In this document: in pieces, positions 16,870 through 24,644 of the stretch
How the letters are laid out: each line of letters opens with the position of its first letter
Numbering within the stretch: position 1 is the first letter of the stretch
NCBI RefSeq assembly: GCF_001905545.1
Contig: NZ_LIPD01000003.1
Span: forward strand, 345,147 to 409,146
DNA length: 64,000 bases
Source: Streptomyces sp. CB02056
GTDB taxonomy: Bacteria; Actinomycetota; Actinomycetes; Streptomycetales; Streptomycetaceae
Reading direction: 5' to 3'
Translations under genes and position numbers: made by a program
Notes under the pieces: model-generated
What the model was told of the DNA's origin: nothing
Database searches by the model: none
The model's input: only the letters and a program-made list of their open reading frames with translations

Positions 16870-17768
16870 CGCCGCACCGCCCGCTGCTCGGTCCGGGCCG
16901 AGCCGCCCGGCCGGTGGATGACGCCCAGGTAGGCGTCCTCCAGATCGGGCACGACCCGGACCGCGTCGGGCCGCGGCGGCTCGGCGGCGAGCAGCCGCAC
17001 CCGCACGCCGTGCCCGGTCCGCACCATCCGGCTGACCACGTGGCGGGCCTGGACCTCCAGGAGGTCCGCCGGTGCGACCACCGCCTCCCAGACCTGCCCG
17101 TCGATCTCCCGGAGCAGCTCGTCGGGCGCGCCCCGGCGCAGCAGCCGGCCGTGCGCGACCACGGCGATGTCGGAGGCCACCGACTCGACGTCGGAGACGA
17201 TGTGGGTCGAGAGCATCACGACCCGCTCCGCCGCGAGTTCGCTGAGCAGGTTGCGGAAGCGCACCCGCTCCTCCGGGTCCAGGCCGGCGGTCGGCTCGTC
17301 GACCACGATCACCCTGGGGTCGGCCAGCAGGGCCTGCGCGATGCCGACCCGGCGGAGCATGCCGCCCGAGTAGGTGCCGAGCGGGCGCCTGACCGCCTCG
17401 GTCAGGTTGACCAGCTGGATCAGCTCGTCGATCCGGGCCCGGGCGGAACGGGCTCCGATCCCCTTGGCGGCCGCCAGGTAGGACAGGAACTCCCGCGAGG
17501 TCAGGTTCGGGTAGACCCCGAAGTCCTGTGGCAGGTAGCCGAGTTCACGGCGCAACCGGTCCGGCTCGGCCACCACGTCGGCGCCCTGGTACCGGACCTG
17601 CCCGCCCGTGGGCCGGGTGACCGTCGCCACGATGCGCATCAGCGACGACTTCCCGGCGCCGTTCGGCCCCAACAGCCCGACCATTCCCGGCCCGAGGCGC
17701 ATCGTGACGCCGTCGACGGCCCGCTTGCCGCCCTTGTAGACCTTGGTGACATCAACCAGTTCGAGCAT
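16866..17768 (-). CDS. ABC transporter ATP-binding protein
   Basis: A 300-residue ATPase. Walker A GPNGAGKSS, the Q-loop LPQDFG, the signature TYSGGMLRR, Walker B VIVVDEPTAGLDP and the switch histidine in LSTHIV are all present, so the ATPase is complete. The C-terminal 70 residues are an extra domain typical of ABC-2 exporter ATPases. ATG at 17768 begins the conserved MLELVDVTKVYKGG; GGAGGG lies nine bases upstream. An alternative ATG at 17795 would add nine Gly-rich residues. It is coupled to the permease by a 4-bp overlap. Confidence 0.92.
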   Translation of the reverse strand: MLELVDVTKVYKGGKRAVDGVTMRLGPGMVGLLGPNGAGKSSLMRIVATVTRPTGGQVRYQGADVVAEPDRLRRELGYLPQDFGVYPNLTSREFLSYLAAAKGIGARSARARIDELIQLVNLTEAVRRPLGTYSGGMLRRVGIAQALLADPRVIVVDEPTAGLDPEERVRFRNLLSELAAERVVMLSTHIVSDVESVASDIAVVAHGRLLRRGAPDELLREIDGQVWEAVVAPADLLEVQARHVVSRMVRTGHGVRVRLLAAEPPRPDAVRVVPDLEDAYLGVIHRPGGSARTEQRAVRR

Positions 17769-17800
17769 GTTCCCCGTCCCTCCGCCAGGAGTCATCGCCT

Positions 17801-18184
17801 TCACCCCTTGAGCTCCGTCTCGCGCCCGTCCCGCAGGACCGCCACGCCCTTGGGCACCTCGACCCGGTACTTCGTGTCGCAGTTGGCGATCCCCGAGCAC
17901 CCCGCCCGGAGGTCGAGGACCCCGTCCTTCAGCTCCCAGGAGGCCTTGGCGCTGCCGACCTTGCCGCTGGTCTCGAACCAGCGGGTGACCTTGACGTCCT
18001 TCCGGTCGACCGCGACGAGGTCGGCGGGGGCACCGTGCGACACGACGTTCAGCCTCTGGGCGGCGAACTCGAAGGTCCTGTCCTCGGGCGCGGCGTCCAT
18101 CGCGTCGGCGCAGCCGGCGAGCGACAGCAGCGCGGCCACCACGAGAACGACCGGCCCGTATCCGGTTCTCGTACGTCGGTCCAC
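17801..18184 (-). CDS. Short lipoprotein, truncated DUF4097-like
   Basis: A lipoprotein of 127 aa with a signal peptide and lipobox L-A-G-C (cysteine near residue 25). The following beta-rich segment (NVVSHGAPADLVAVDRKDVKVTRWFETSG, then KYRVEVPKGVAV) resembles the start of DUF4097-type beta-helix proteins, which usually continue with many more repeats. Here it stops after about one repeat, with only 32 bases before the ATPase gene, so a deletion is likely. The GTG start has a perfect AAGGAGG. It heads the leftward ABC operon and lies opposite the histidine kinase gene. Confidence 0.75.
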   Translation of the reverse strand: MDRRTRTGYGPVVLVVAALLSLAGCADAMDAAPEDRTFEFAAQRLNVVSHGAPADLVAVDRKDVKVTRWFETSGKVGSAKASWELKDGVLDLRAGCSGIANCDTKYRVEVPKGVAVLRDGRETELKG

Positions 18185-18284
18185 GTCGTCCTCCTTGCGG
18201 TCGGGGTCGGATGCGCCGCTCCGGGCGCGTTTCCTGGGGCACGTGAGCACGCTCGTAAGCCTGGCCGGTCCGCGGGCTTCTGCC

Positions 18285-18302
18285 ATCTGCCGTTCGGCAG
18301 AT
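18285..18302. promoter_or_regulatory. Perfect 18-bp palindrome ATCTGCCGTTCGGCAGAT
   Basis: Eight-base arms around TT lie between the divergent lipoprotein/ABC operon and the two-component system. Its place, about 100 bases from each start, suggests the binding site of the encoded NarL-type response regulator. A hairpin function is less likely because both flanking genes start here. Confidence 0.55.
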
Positions 18303-18424
18303 ATCCCGTATGACCAAAGGGGGAGTTTCTCCCACCGACAAGGCCTCCCCGCAGTCGTCAGAATGGCCTCACGGGCCGGCGCGACCGGGCCGCACAACGG
18401 CACCACCGGGAGGGGATCGCGTCC

Positions 18425-19777
18425 GTGAACAGCACGATGCACAACGGGGAAGGCCCGGCGCCGAGCGAGGAGGGCACCACACCGAACAGGGCCACGGGCT
18501 TCTCGGTGTCCACCGGACTCACCGCCCTCCGGCGGTCCCTGACCCTCAGTCGGCTCTCCGCCCTCGCCCTCGTCCACTCCCTCGGCGTCACGTGCGCGAT
18601 CTCCCTCGTTGGGCCGGGCCTCGGCCTGGTCCCCCGCGCCATGGCCGGGGTGCGCGACCTGGCCGACCGTCAGCGCGCCCTGGCCGCCGAGTGGTCCGAC
18701 GTCCGGTTCCCCGGACCGCCCGGCCCGCTGCCGCCGGTGCCCGAGTGGGCCTCCGGCGTCCTCGCCCGCTACCGCTGGATCACCCGCGACCCGCAGACCC
18801 GTCGGGAGTTCTGCTGGGTCTTCGCCGAGCCGTTCGTCGGCAGCCTGCTCGCCTTCCTGCCGGTCGCCGTCCTGCTCAACGGCCTCTGGGGCGTCTTCCT
18901 GGCCTTCTTCGGCGTCCAGCTGTCCACCGAGTGGGACGGCCTCTGGTACCAGTTCATCCCGATCGAGGGCACCGCCACCGCCGTCCTCGCCGGCGTCCTC
19001 GGCCTGCTCCAATTCCCGCTCGCGCTCTGGCTCGCGCCCCGCACGGTCCGCCGGCACGCCCGCCACATCCGCTCGATGCTCGCCCCGGGCGAGCAGGAGC
19101 TGCTGGCCGGCCGGATCGCCCACCTGACCGCCACCCGCAGCACCGCCGTCGACACCCGGATGGCCGAGATCCGCCGGATCGAGCGCGACCTGCACGACGG
19201 CGCCCAGGCCCGGCTGGTCGCGATGGGCATGACCCTGGACGCCGCCGAACACCTCCTGGAGACCGACCCGAAGGCCGTCCGCGCCCTGCTGGTCGAGGCC
19301 CGCCAGTCCTCCGCGAAGGCCCTGGAGGAGCTCCGCGACCTGGTCCGCGGCATCCACCCGCCGGTCCTCGCCGACCGCGGACTCACCGACGCGGTACGGG
19401 CGTTGGCCATGGTCTGCCCGGTCCCCACCGAGGTCTCGGCGGACCTCCCCGGCCGCCCCGAGATGCCCGTCGAGTCCGCCGCCTACTTCGCCGTCTCGGA
19501 GCTCCTCACCAACGTCGTCAAGCACTCCGACGCCGGCCGCGCCGGAATCGAACTCCGCTACGATCACGGCGTACTGCGCATCACCGTCTCCGACAACGGG
19601 CGGGGCGGCGCGGACGCCCGCCGCGGCACCGGCCTGCGCGGCGTCGAACGGCGGCTCGCCACCTTCGACGGGGTCGTCGCCGTCAGCAGTCCCCCCGACG
19701 GTCCGACCACGGTGACCCTGGAGCTTCCGTGCGCATTGTCCTCGCCGAAGACCACTTCCTCCTCCGGGACGGCCTGA
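18425..19777 (+). CDS. Sensor histidine kinase (NarL/DesK-type)
   Basis: A 450-residue membrane kinase. The N-terminal 200 residues hold about four helices (for example FVGSLLAFLPVAVLLNGLWGVFLAFF and AVLAGVLGLLQFPLALWLA) and a long loop with WITRDPQTRREFCWVF. The HisKA_3 site is RIERDLHDGAQARL with the phosphorylated His in DLHDG. The HATPase part shows ELLTNVVKHSDA (N box) and VSDNGRGG (G1 box), then GTGLRGVERRL. The GTG start follows a GGGAGGGG; an ATG four codons on is an alternative. It overlaps the response regulator gene by 49 bases, so both are made together. Confidence 0.9.
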   Translation: MNSTMHNGEGPAPSEEGTTPNRATGFSVSTGLTALRRSLTLSRLSALALVHSLGVTCAISLVGPGLGLVPRAMAGVRDLADRQRALAAEWSDVRFPGPPGPLPPVPEWASGVLARYRWITRDPQTRREFCWVFAEPFVGSLLAFLPVAVLLNGLWGVFLAFFGVQLSTEWDGLWYQFIPIEGTATAVLAGVLGLLQFPLALWLAPRTVRRHARHIRSMLAPGEQELLAGRIAHLTATRSTAVDTRMAEIRRIERDLHDGAQARLVAMGMTLDAAEHLLETDPKAVRALLVEARQSSAKALEELRDLVRGIHPPVLADRGLTDAVRALAMVCPVPTEVSADLPGRPEMPVESAAYFAVSELLTNVVKHSDAGRAGIELRYDHGVLRITVSDNGRGGADARRGTGLRGVERRLATFDGVVAVSSPPDGPTTVTLELPCALSSPKTTSSSGTA

Positions 19778-20373
19778 TCCGCCTCCTCCAGGCCCACGGC
19801 CACGAGGTGGTGGCCGCCGTGGACAACGGCCCCGACCTCCTCCGGGCCCTCACCGAGCAGCGGCCGGACGTCTCGATCGTCGACGTCCGGCTGCCGCCGA
19901 CCTTCACCGACGAGGGCCTGCGCGCCGCCCTCACCGCCCGCCGCACCACCCCCGACCTCCCCGTCCTGCTCCTCTCCCAGTACGTCGAACCCCTCTACGC
20001 CCGCGAACTCCTCGCCACCGGCGGCCACGCCGTCGGCTACCTGCTCAAGGACCGCGTCACCAACGGCACCCAGTTCCTCGACGCCATCCACCGCGTCGCC
20101 GCCGGCGGCACCGCCATGGACCCCCAGGTCGTCACCCAACTCCTGGTCCGCAAGGACCGCGACACCGCCCTCGCCACCCTCACCCCCCGCGAACGCGAAG
20201 TCCTCGAATCCCTCGCCCAGGGCCGCTCCAACACCGGCATCGCCCAATCCCTCTTCATCACCGAGAAGGCCGTCGCCAAGCACATCACCAACATCTTCAC
20301 CAAGCTCGGCCTCCACCCCACCGACACCGCCAACCGCCGCATCCTGGCCGTCCTCACCTACCTCGACCAGTAA
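19729..20373 (+). CDS. NarL/LuxR-family response regulator
   Basis: A 214-residue regulator. The receiver starts RIVLAEDHFLLRDGL with the acidic pair in AEDH; the phospho-acceptor Asp lies in VSIVDVRLPP; LLLS and GYLLKD supply the Thr/Ser-equivalent and the conserved Lys. The C-terminal HTH is LTPREREVLESLAQGRSNTGIAQSLFITEKAVAKHITNIFTKLGL, a LuxR-type domain. The GTG start has GGAG six bases upstream and lies inside the kinase gene. It probably binds the palindrome at 18285-18302 and controls the divergent ABC genes. Confidence 0.92.
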   Translation: MRIVLAEDHFLLRDGLIRLLQAHGHEVVAAVDNGPDLLRALTEQRPDVSIVDVRLPPTFTDEGLRAALTARRTTPDLPVLLLSQYVEPLYARELLATGGHAVGYLLKDRVTNGTQFLDAIHRVAAGGTAMDPQVVTQLLVRKDRDTALATLTPREREVLESLAQGRSNTGIAQSLFITEKAVAKHITNIFTKLGLHPTDTANRRILAVLTYLDQ

Positions 20374-20394
20374 CCCCGCCCACCCCGGGCATGC

Positions 20395-20431
20395 AAAAAG
20401 GCCCAGGCCGGAAACTTCCGACCTGGGCCTT
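20395..20431 (-). terminator. Rho-independent terminator of the tRNA gene
   Basis: AAGGCCCAGG pairs with CCTGGGCCTT and an inner CGGAA/TTCCG stem extends the hairpin. On the minus strand it is followed by a run of five T, a true intrinsic terminator, rare in this genome. It starts six bases after the tRNA 3' end. It can also stop the response regulator transcript. Confidence 0.85.
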
Positions 20432-20437
20432 CAACTG

Positions 20438-20511
20438 AGCCGCCTGCGGGATTCGAACCCGCGACCTACGCATTACGAGTGCGTTGCTCTGGCCAACTGA
20501 GCTAAGGCGGC
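20438..20511 (-). tRNA. tRNA-Thr (anticodon CGT)
   Basis: The 74-base gene folds into a standard cloverleaf. The acceptor arms are GCCGCCT and AGGCGGC, the D-arm has TAGCTCAGTTGG, the anticodon loop CTCGTAA gives CGT (reads ACG), and the T-arm has GGTTCGAATCC. CCA is not encoded. A T-rich terminator follows directly. Confidence 0.97.
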
Positions 20512-20542
20512 ACCGCTGCCGTGTGTGGCGGCAACGCGGGCC

Positions 20543-20548
20543 AGTCTA
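20543..20548 (-). promoter_or_regulatory. Candidate -10 box for tRNA-Thr
   Basis: On the minus strand TAGACT ends 31 bases before the tRNA 5' end, the expected distance for a tRNA leader. The matching -35 region is poor. Confidence 0.4.
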
Positions 20549-20592
20549 CACAGGTTCGCGGGTGATCCGTACCCGGTATCCGGGGGCGGTGG

Positions 20593-21243
20593 TCAGGCGG
20601 AGGAGACGGCGAGTTTGGCGGCGAAGCCGGCGAAGAGGACGGCGACGCCGCTGGTGAGGGTGGCGGAGAGGCGCTTGCGGCGGGTGAAGGCGGTGGCGAG
20701 GGTGGTGCCCGCGAAGATGAGGAGGGAGAGGTAGAGGAAGCTGAAGGTCTGGAGGATGCCGCCGAGGAGGGCGAAGGAGAGGGCGGGCTGTCCGTAGGCG
20801 GGGTCGACGAACTGGGTGAAGAAGGAGAGCAGGAAGAGGATGGCCTTCGGGTTGAGGAGGCTGATCACCAGGGCCCGGCGGAAGGGGTTCTCGGTGGATT
20901 CGGGGGCGGGTTCGGCGGTGGGGTCGGCCGCGGCGCGGCGGTCGCGCCAGAGTTGGCGGGCGGCGCGGAGCATGCCGTAGCCGATCCAGAGCAGGTAGGC
21001 GGCGCCGCCGAACTTGACCACGGCGAAGACGGCCGGGTTGGCCTTGAGCAGGGAGGCCGCGCCCAGCGAGGTGAGGCTGATCAGGGTGAGGTCGCCGATG
21101 AAGACGCCGGCCGCGGCTCGGTAGCCGGTGCGGATGCCCTTGCGGGCCGCGACGGACAGCACGTACAGGGAGTTGGGGCCGGGCAGCAGGATGATGACGA
21201 GGGCGCCGAGGACGTACGTCGCCAGGTCGTTGACTCCGAGCAC
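20593..21243 (-). CDS. leuE: LysE-family amino-acid exporter, LeuE-like
   Basis: A 216-residue inner membrane exporter with six hydrophobic segments. The opening LGVNDLATYVLGALVIILLPGPNS, the GYRAAAGVFIGD loop and NPKAILFLLSFFTQFVD are the RhtB/LysE motifs. The sequence closely follows E. coli LeuE along its whole length (212 aa), so export of leucine and related residues is likely. GTG at 21243 is chosen because GGAG lies six bases before it and the N-terminus then matches LeuE; the frame is open further upstream without similarity. No LysG-type regulator is adjacent. Confidence 0.85.
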   Translation of the reverse strand: MLGVNDLATYVLGALVIILLPGPNSLYVLSVAARKGIRTGYRAAAGVFIGDLTLISLTSLGAASLLKANPAVFAVVKFGGAAYLLWIGYGMLRAARQLWRDRRAAADPTAEPAPESTENPFRRALVISLLNPKAILFLLSFFTQFVDPAYGQPALSFALLGGILQTFSFLYLSLLIFAGTTLATAFTRRKRLSATLTSGVAVLFAGFAAKLAVSSA

Positions 21244-21351
21244 GATGAGCTCCGGTGCAGGGGAGGATGGCAGGGGGCGCTCATCGTAACGTCGTACCGG
21301 TAATCGGTTGAAGTGAGAACCACCTGTCGGTCTCCCGGCTCCGGGCACGCC

Positions 21352-23034
21352 CTACCGGTCGCAGCGCTTGCCCTGTTCCGGGGCCTCCCCGGTCAGCAGG
21401 AAACGGTTCACCGCTCCGTCCACGCAGGTGCTGTGCCGGCCGTACGCGGTGTGGCCGTCGCCGTCGAAGGTGAGCAGGCGGCCGGACTCCAGCTGGTCGG
21501 CCAGCGACCGGGCCCAGGCGTACGGGGTGGCCGGGTCGCGGGTGGTGCCGATGACGACGATCGGGGCGGCGCCGGCGGCGCGGATGGTGTGCGCCGTACC
21601 GGTGGCCCGGACCGGCCAGTACGCGCAGGTCAGGGCCATCCAGGCCATGTCGCGCCCGAAGTGCGGCGAGACCCGCTCGAACTCCGGCACGGCCCGCTGG
21701 ACGTCCTCCGGCCCGCGGAACGGGGCGGGCAGGTCGAGGCAGTTCACCGCGGTGTTGGCGAACATCAGGTTGGGGTACGAGCCGTCCGCCTCGCGCCCGT
21801 AGTAGTCGTCGGAGAGCTTCAGCAGACCGGTGCCGTCGCCCGCCTTGGCGTCGGCGAGCGCGGCGCGCAGCTTGGGCCAGAGGAAGTCGGCGTACATGGC
21901 CTGGATGACGCCGGTGGTCGCCTGGGACCCGGTGAGCCGGCGGCCGCCCTCGGCGGTGGACAACGCGGCGGCGCGGACGCCCTCCAGCAGGGCGGTGAGC
22001 TGCTCGCCGACCTGCTGCTCGGTGCGGCCGAGCGGGCAGTCCTCGCGCGTGGCGCAGTCCCGGGCGAAGGCGGCCCAGGCGGTCTCGAAGCCGCCCGCCT
22101 GGGTGCGGTTGCCGGTGGCGGAGTCGAGCGCCGGGTCCATCGCGCCGTCCAGCACCAGCCGTCCGGCCCGGCTCGGGAACAGCCCGGCGTAGGTGGCGCC
22201 GAGGAAGGTGCCGTAGGACTTGCCGACGTAGTTCAGCTTCTCGTCGCCGAGCAGGGCGCGCAGCACGTCCATGTCGCGGGCGCCCTCGACGGTACCGAGG
22301 TGGCCGAGCGCCGCCCCGGCCTGCTTCCGGCAGCCCTCGGCGAACTCCTTGTCGGCCGCGATCAGCGCGTCGATCCCGTGCTGGTCGCCGGGGGTCAGGT
22401 CGACGGCGGTGTAGGCGTCCATCCGGTCACCGCTCAGGCAGCTGACGGGGCTGCTGCGGCCCACCCCGCGCGGGTCGAGGCCGACCAGGTCGTACCGGGC
22501 GCGCACCCCGTGGTCGTACGTCCGGGCGGCGGCCTCCAGGTACTCGATCGCCGAGCCGCCGGGCCCGCCCGGGTTGAGCAGCAGGGAGCCGAGCCGCGCG
22601 CCCGGGGAAGCGGGCGGGGAGGCGGAGGGGGAGGCGGTTTCCGCCGCCGCGCGGGCGGCCGCCAGGGTGAGGTCGCCGTCCCCCGGGTGGTCGTAGTCCA
22701 GCGGCACCCGGAACGTGGTGCACTCGAACCCACTGTCGCAGGGCTGCCAGGCCAGGTGTTGCGCGTAGTACGGCGCGAGCGCGGCCGGGACGACGGCGGG
22801 CAGCGGCTCCAACGGGGTCGCCCCGGCGGCCCCGGCAGCCCCGGACGCCGCCGCGGCCGCCGGGGCGGAGGGCCTGCCGGAGCCGGCCGGGTCCGACGGG
22901 GACGCCCCCGGCGCCTCGGACGGATCGGCGCCGCACCCGCCCGCCAGCAGCCCGGCGACGACCAGCGCCGCGGCCAGCGCCCGCGTCCGTGCCTGCTCCC
23001 GCGTCCGCGCCCGCGTCCGCCCGAAGGCCCTCAT
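21352..23034 (-). CDS. Secreted alpha/beta-hydrolase, tripeptidyl aminopeptidase-like (Slp/TAP type)
   Basis: The 560-residue protein starts with a signal peptide ending in a lipobox-like LLAGGC, so it is probably a lipoprotein, followed by an Ala/Pro/Ser-rich linker. The catalytic part begins CTTFRVPLDYDHP. The oxyanion region is NPGGPGGS, the nucleophile is S273 in GKSYGTFLG, the Asp lies in TTRDPATPYAWA and the His in DGDGHTAYG; the C-terminal TAP-like domain is complete. Slp proteases of Streptomyces cleave tripeptides from peptides. Three 12-bp repeats precede the start. Confidence 0.9.
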   Translation of the reverse strand: MRAFGRTRARTREQARTRALAAALVVAGLLAGGCGADPSEAPGASPSDPAGSGRPSAPAAAAASGAAGAAGATPLEPLPAVVPAALAPYYAQHLAWQPCDSGFECTTFRVPLDYDHPGDGDLTLAAARAAAETASPSASPPASPGARLGSLLLNPGGPGGSAIEYLEAAARTYDHGVRARYDLVGLDPRGVGRSSPVSCLSGDRMDAYTAVDLTPGDQHGIDALIAADKEFAEGCRKQAGAALGHLGTVEGARDMDVLRALLGDEKLNYVGKSYGTFLGATYAGLFPSRAGRLVLDGAMDPALDSATGNRTQAGGFETAWAAFARDCATREDCPLGRTEQQVGEQLTALLEGVRAAALSTAEGGRRLTGSQATTGVIQAMYADFLWPKLRAALADAKAGDGTGLLKLSDDYYGREADGSYPNLMFANTAVNCLDLPAPFRGPEDVQRAVPEFERVSPHFGRDMAWMALTCAYWPVRATGTAHTIRAAGAAPIVVIGTTRDPATPYAWARSLADQLESGRLLTFDGDGHTAYGRHSTCVDGAVNRFLLTGEAPEQGKRCDR

Positions 23035-23062
23035 CCGCCACCACTCCGCAATCGACCAGCAC

Positions 23063-23096
23063 GTGGAACAACCCGTGGAACAACCAGTGGAGCACC
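23063..23096. repeat. Three 12-bp direct repeats upstream of the Slp-type gene
   Basis: GTGGAACAACC occurs at 23063 and 23075 and a degenerate GTGGAGCACC at 23087, all with a 12-base period. They lie 29-62 bases upstream of the peptidase start, where an operator or promoter element would be. Confidence 0.55.
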
Positions 23097-23109
23097 CCGG
23101 AGGAAACGC

Positions 23110-23147
23110 CGCTGCCCGGCACCCCTCCCCCGGGGTACCGGGCAGCG
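23110..23147 (-). terminator. Hairpin after the esterase-like gene
   Basis: CGCTGCCCGG pairs with CCGGGCAGCG, extended inside by ACCCC/GGGGT. It lies 21 bases after the stop of the leftward esterase-like gene and before the Slp-type gene promoter, so it should separate the two. Confidence 0.6.
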
Positions 23148-23167
23148 TAGCGCCGCCGGACGGGCAC

Positions 23168-24409
23168 TCAGGACGGCTTGGCCAGCGCCTCGGCCAGGAA
23201 CTGCGCCGCCTGCCGGACCAGCCGCAGCCGCTCCCGGTCGGGGGTGAAGTCCTGCACGTTGTCCGAGATCCGCACGTCGGCCTTGGCCGCCGCTCCGGGG
23301 CCGGCCTTCAGCGCGGACTGAAGCTTGCGGGCCGCGTCCAGCCCGGCGGAGTCGGCCTTGGCGGCGGCCAGCAGCAGCTTGGCGGAGCTGCCGGCCGGAG
23401 CCTCGGCGCCGGTCTGGGTGAGCGCGATGGCGTCGTAGCGGCCGGAGACCGCCGCGGCCGCGCCGTACAGGTCGGGCCGGGACAGTCCGGCGGCGGCCGC
23501 GCAGGGCGCGCCGCCGTCGACGCCGAGGGCGCCCCAGGAGGCCGGGCCGGGCGGCAGGGTGCGGAAGGAGGCCGCGATGGTGCCGCGCAGCGTCGCGTCG
23601 TCGGCGACGGCGGCCGGGGCGGCGGCGACCAGCTCGCAGGGGTGCGCGGTGCCGTTCGGCGCCTCGGGGGCGACCAGGATGAACGGGCGGGTCCTGCCGG
23701 TCTGGAGGGCCGAACCGATGCCCTCGAAGACGTCCGGGACCTCGGCGTCGGCGGTCTTCTGGGGCGCGGCCGCGTGCATCACGACGACCGGGAAGTGGGT
23801 GTTCGGCTCCTTGGCGTACTGCGGCGGGAGCCAGACCCGGACGTTGCGGGGGTGGCCGTCGGGGCCGAGCACGGCGGACTGGAGCAGCTCGCCGCCGCCG
23901 GGGTGGCCGACGCTGTCGAAGCGGCTGGCCACGGCGGGAGCCGCAGCGGGTCCGGCAGCTCCGACAGCTCCGGCCGCTCCGACGGCGGCAGGGGCGACCG
24001 GGGCAGCGCCGGCACCGGCACCGGCAGCAGCGGCCGACTCGGCGGCCACCGGCGGCGCCGCCTGCTGCGGCCGGGCCGCCGCCCCCGCACCGGTCCCGCC
24101 GCCCGACCCCGCACCCGACCCTGCACCCGCGCTCCCCGCGTCCACCACCGGCTCCGCCCGGTCCGGCGCCTGGACGTCCCGGCCGAGGCCGCCGAAGGCG
24201 CCGAGCGTGGTGAGCACCGTCAGGGCGGTGACGCACACCCCGCAGACCATCGCCCCGGCCGCCCGAACCAGCATCGGCAGGCGGTCGCCGGCCAGCTCGT
24301 AGGTCTCGGCGGCGCGCAGGTCGCGCCAGCGCTGTTGGGCACCCCGGGCCAGCCAGATCCCGCCGAGGGCGGCGGCCAGCAGGGGAATGACGAGGAGCGA
24401 ACGAACCAC
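23168..24409 (-). CDS. Membrane-anchored esterase-like protein with mutated nucleophile
   Basis: The protein (413 aa from GTG 24409) has two N-terminal membrane segments (SLLVIPLLAAALGGIWLA and the stretch near residues 50-75) and a long Ala/Gly/Pro-rich linker (about 85-170). The C-terminal domain follows the antigen-85/FrmB esterase fold: RNVRVWLPPQYAKE, FPVVVMHAA and RPDLYGAAAAVSGRYD. The nucleophile elbow, normally G-x-S-x-G, reads G-V-D298-G-G, so the catalytic serine is lost. It may be a binding or structural protein, or act by another residue. Several GTG codons compete as start; GAGGTGGT favours 24409. Confidence 0.75.
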   Translation of the reverse strand: MVRSLLVIPLLAAALGGIWLARGAQQRWRDLRAAETYELAGDRLPMLVRAAGAMVCGVCVTALTVLTTLGAFGGLGRDVQAPDRAEPVVDAGSAGAGSGAGSGGGTGAGAAARPQQAAPPVAAESAAAAGAGAGAAPVAPAAVGAAGAVGAAGPAAAPAVASRFDSVGHPGGGELLQSAVLGPDGHPRNVRVWLPPQYAKEPNTHFPVVVMHAAAPQKTADAEVPDVFEGIGSALQTGRTRPFILVAPEAPNGTAHPCELVAAAPAAVADDATLRGTIAASFRTLPPGPASWGALGVDGGAPCAAAAGLSRPDLYGAAAAVSGRYDAIALTQTGAEAPAGSSAKLLLAAAKADSAGLDAARKLQSALKAGPGAAAKADVRISDNVQDFTPDRERLRLVRQAAQFLAEALAKPS

Positions 24410-24644
24410 GGGACGCACCACCTCTGGAGGGGGCCGCGCCGAACCGGAACCGGCGCGTACGGGAGGCGACCGCCCCGGCAGCGGGCGCAGTCGGCCCCCA
24501 GCGTGCACAACGGGCGGACCGTCACACGACGGTGTGCCCGGCGAGTGTCGCTCGTTCACTCGAAGGTGGGACGGCGTATCGCCCCAGGAGGCGTACGGGT
24601 ACCGCCCGCCGGAGCAATCCAGGAAGAACGGCCCCGCCCGGCCC

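Noticed and set aside
20438..20511. tRNA-Thr as integration site of a mobile element
   Set aside because: No integrase, repeat of the tRNA 3' end or foreign composition is seen on either side.
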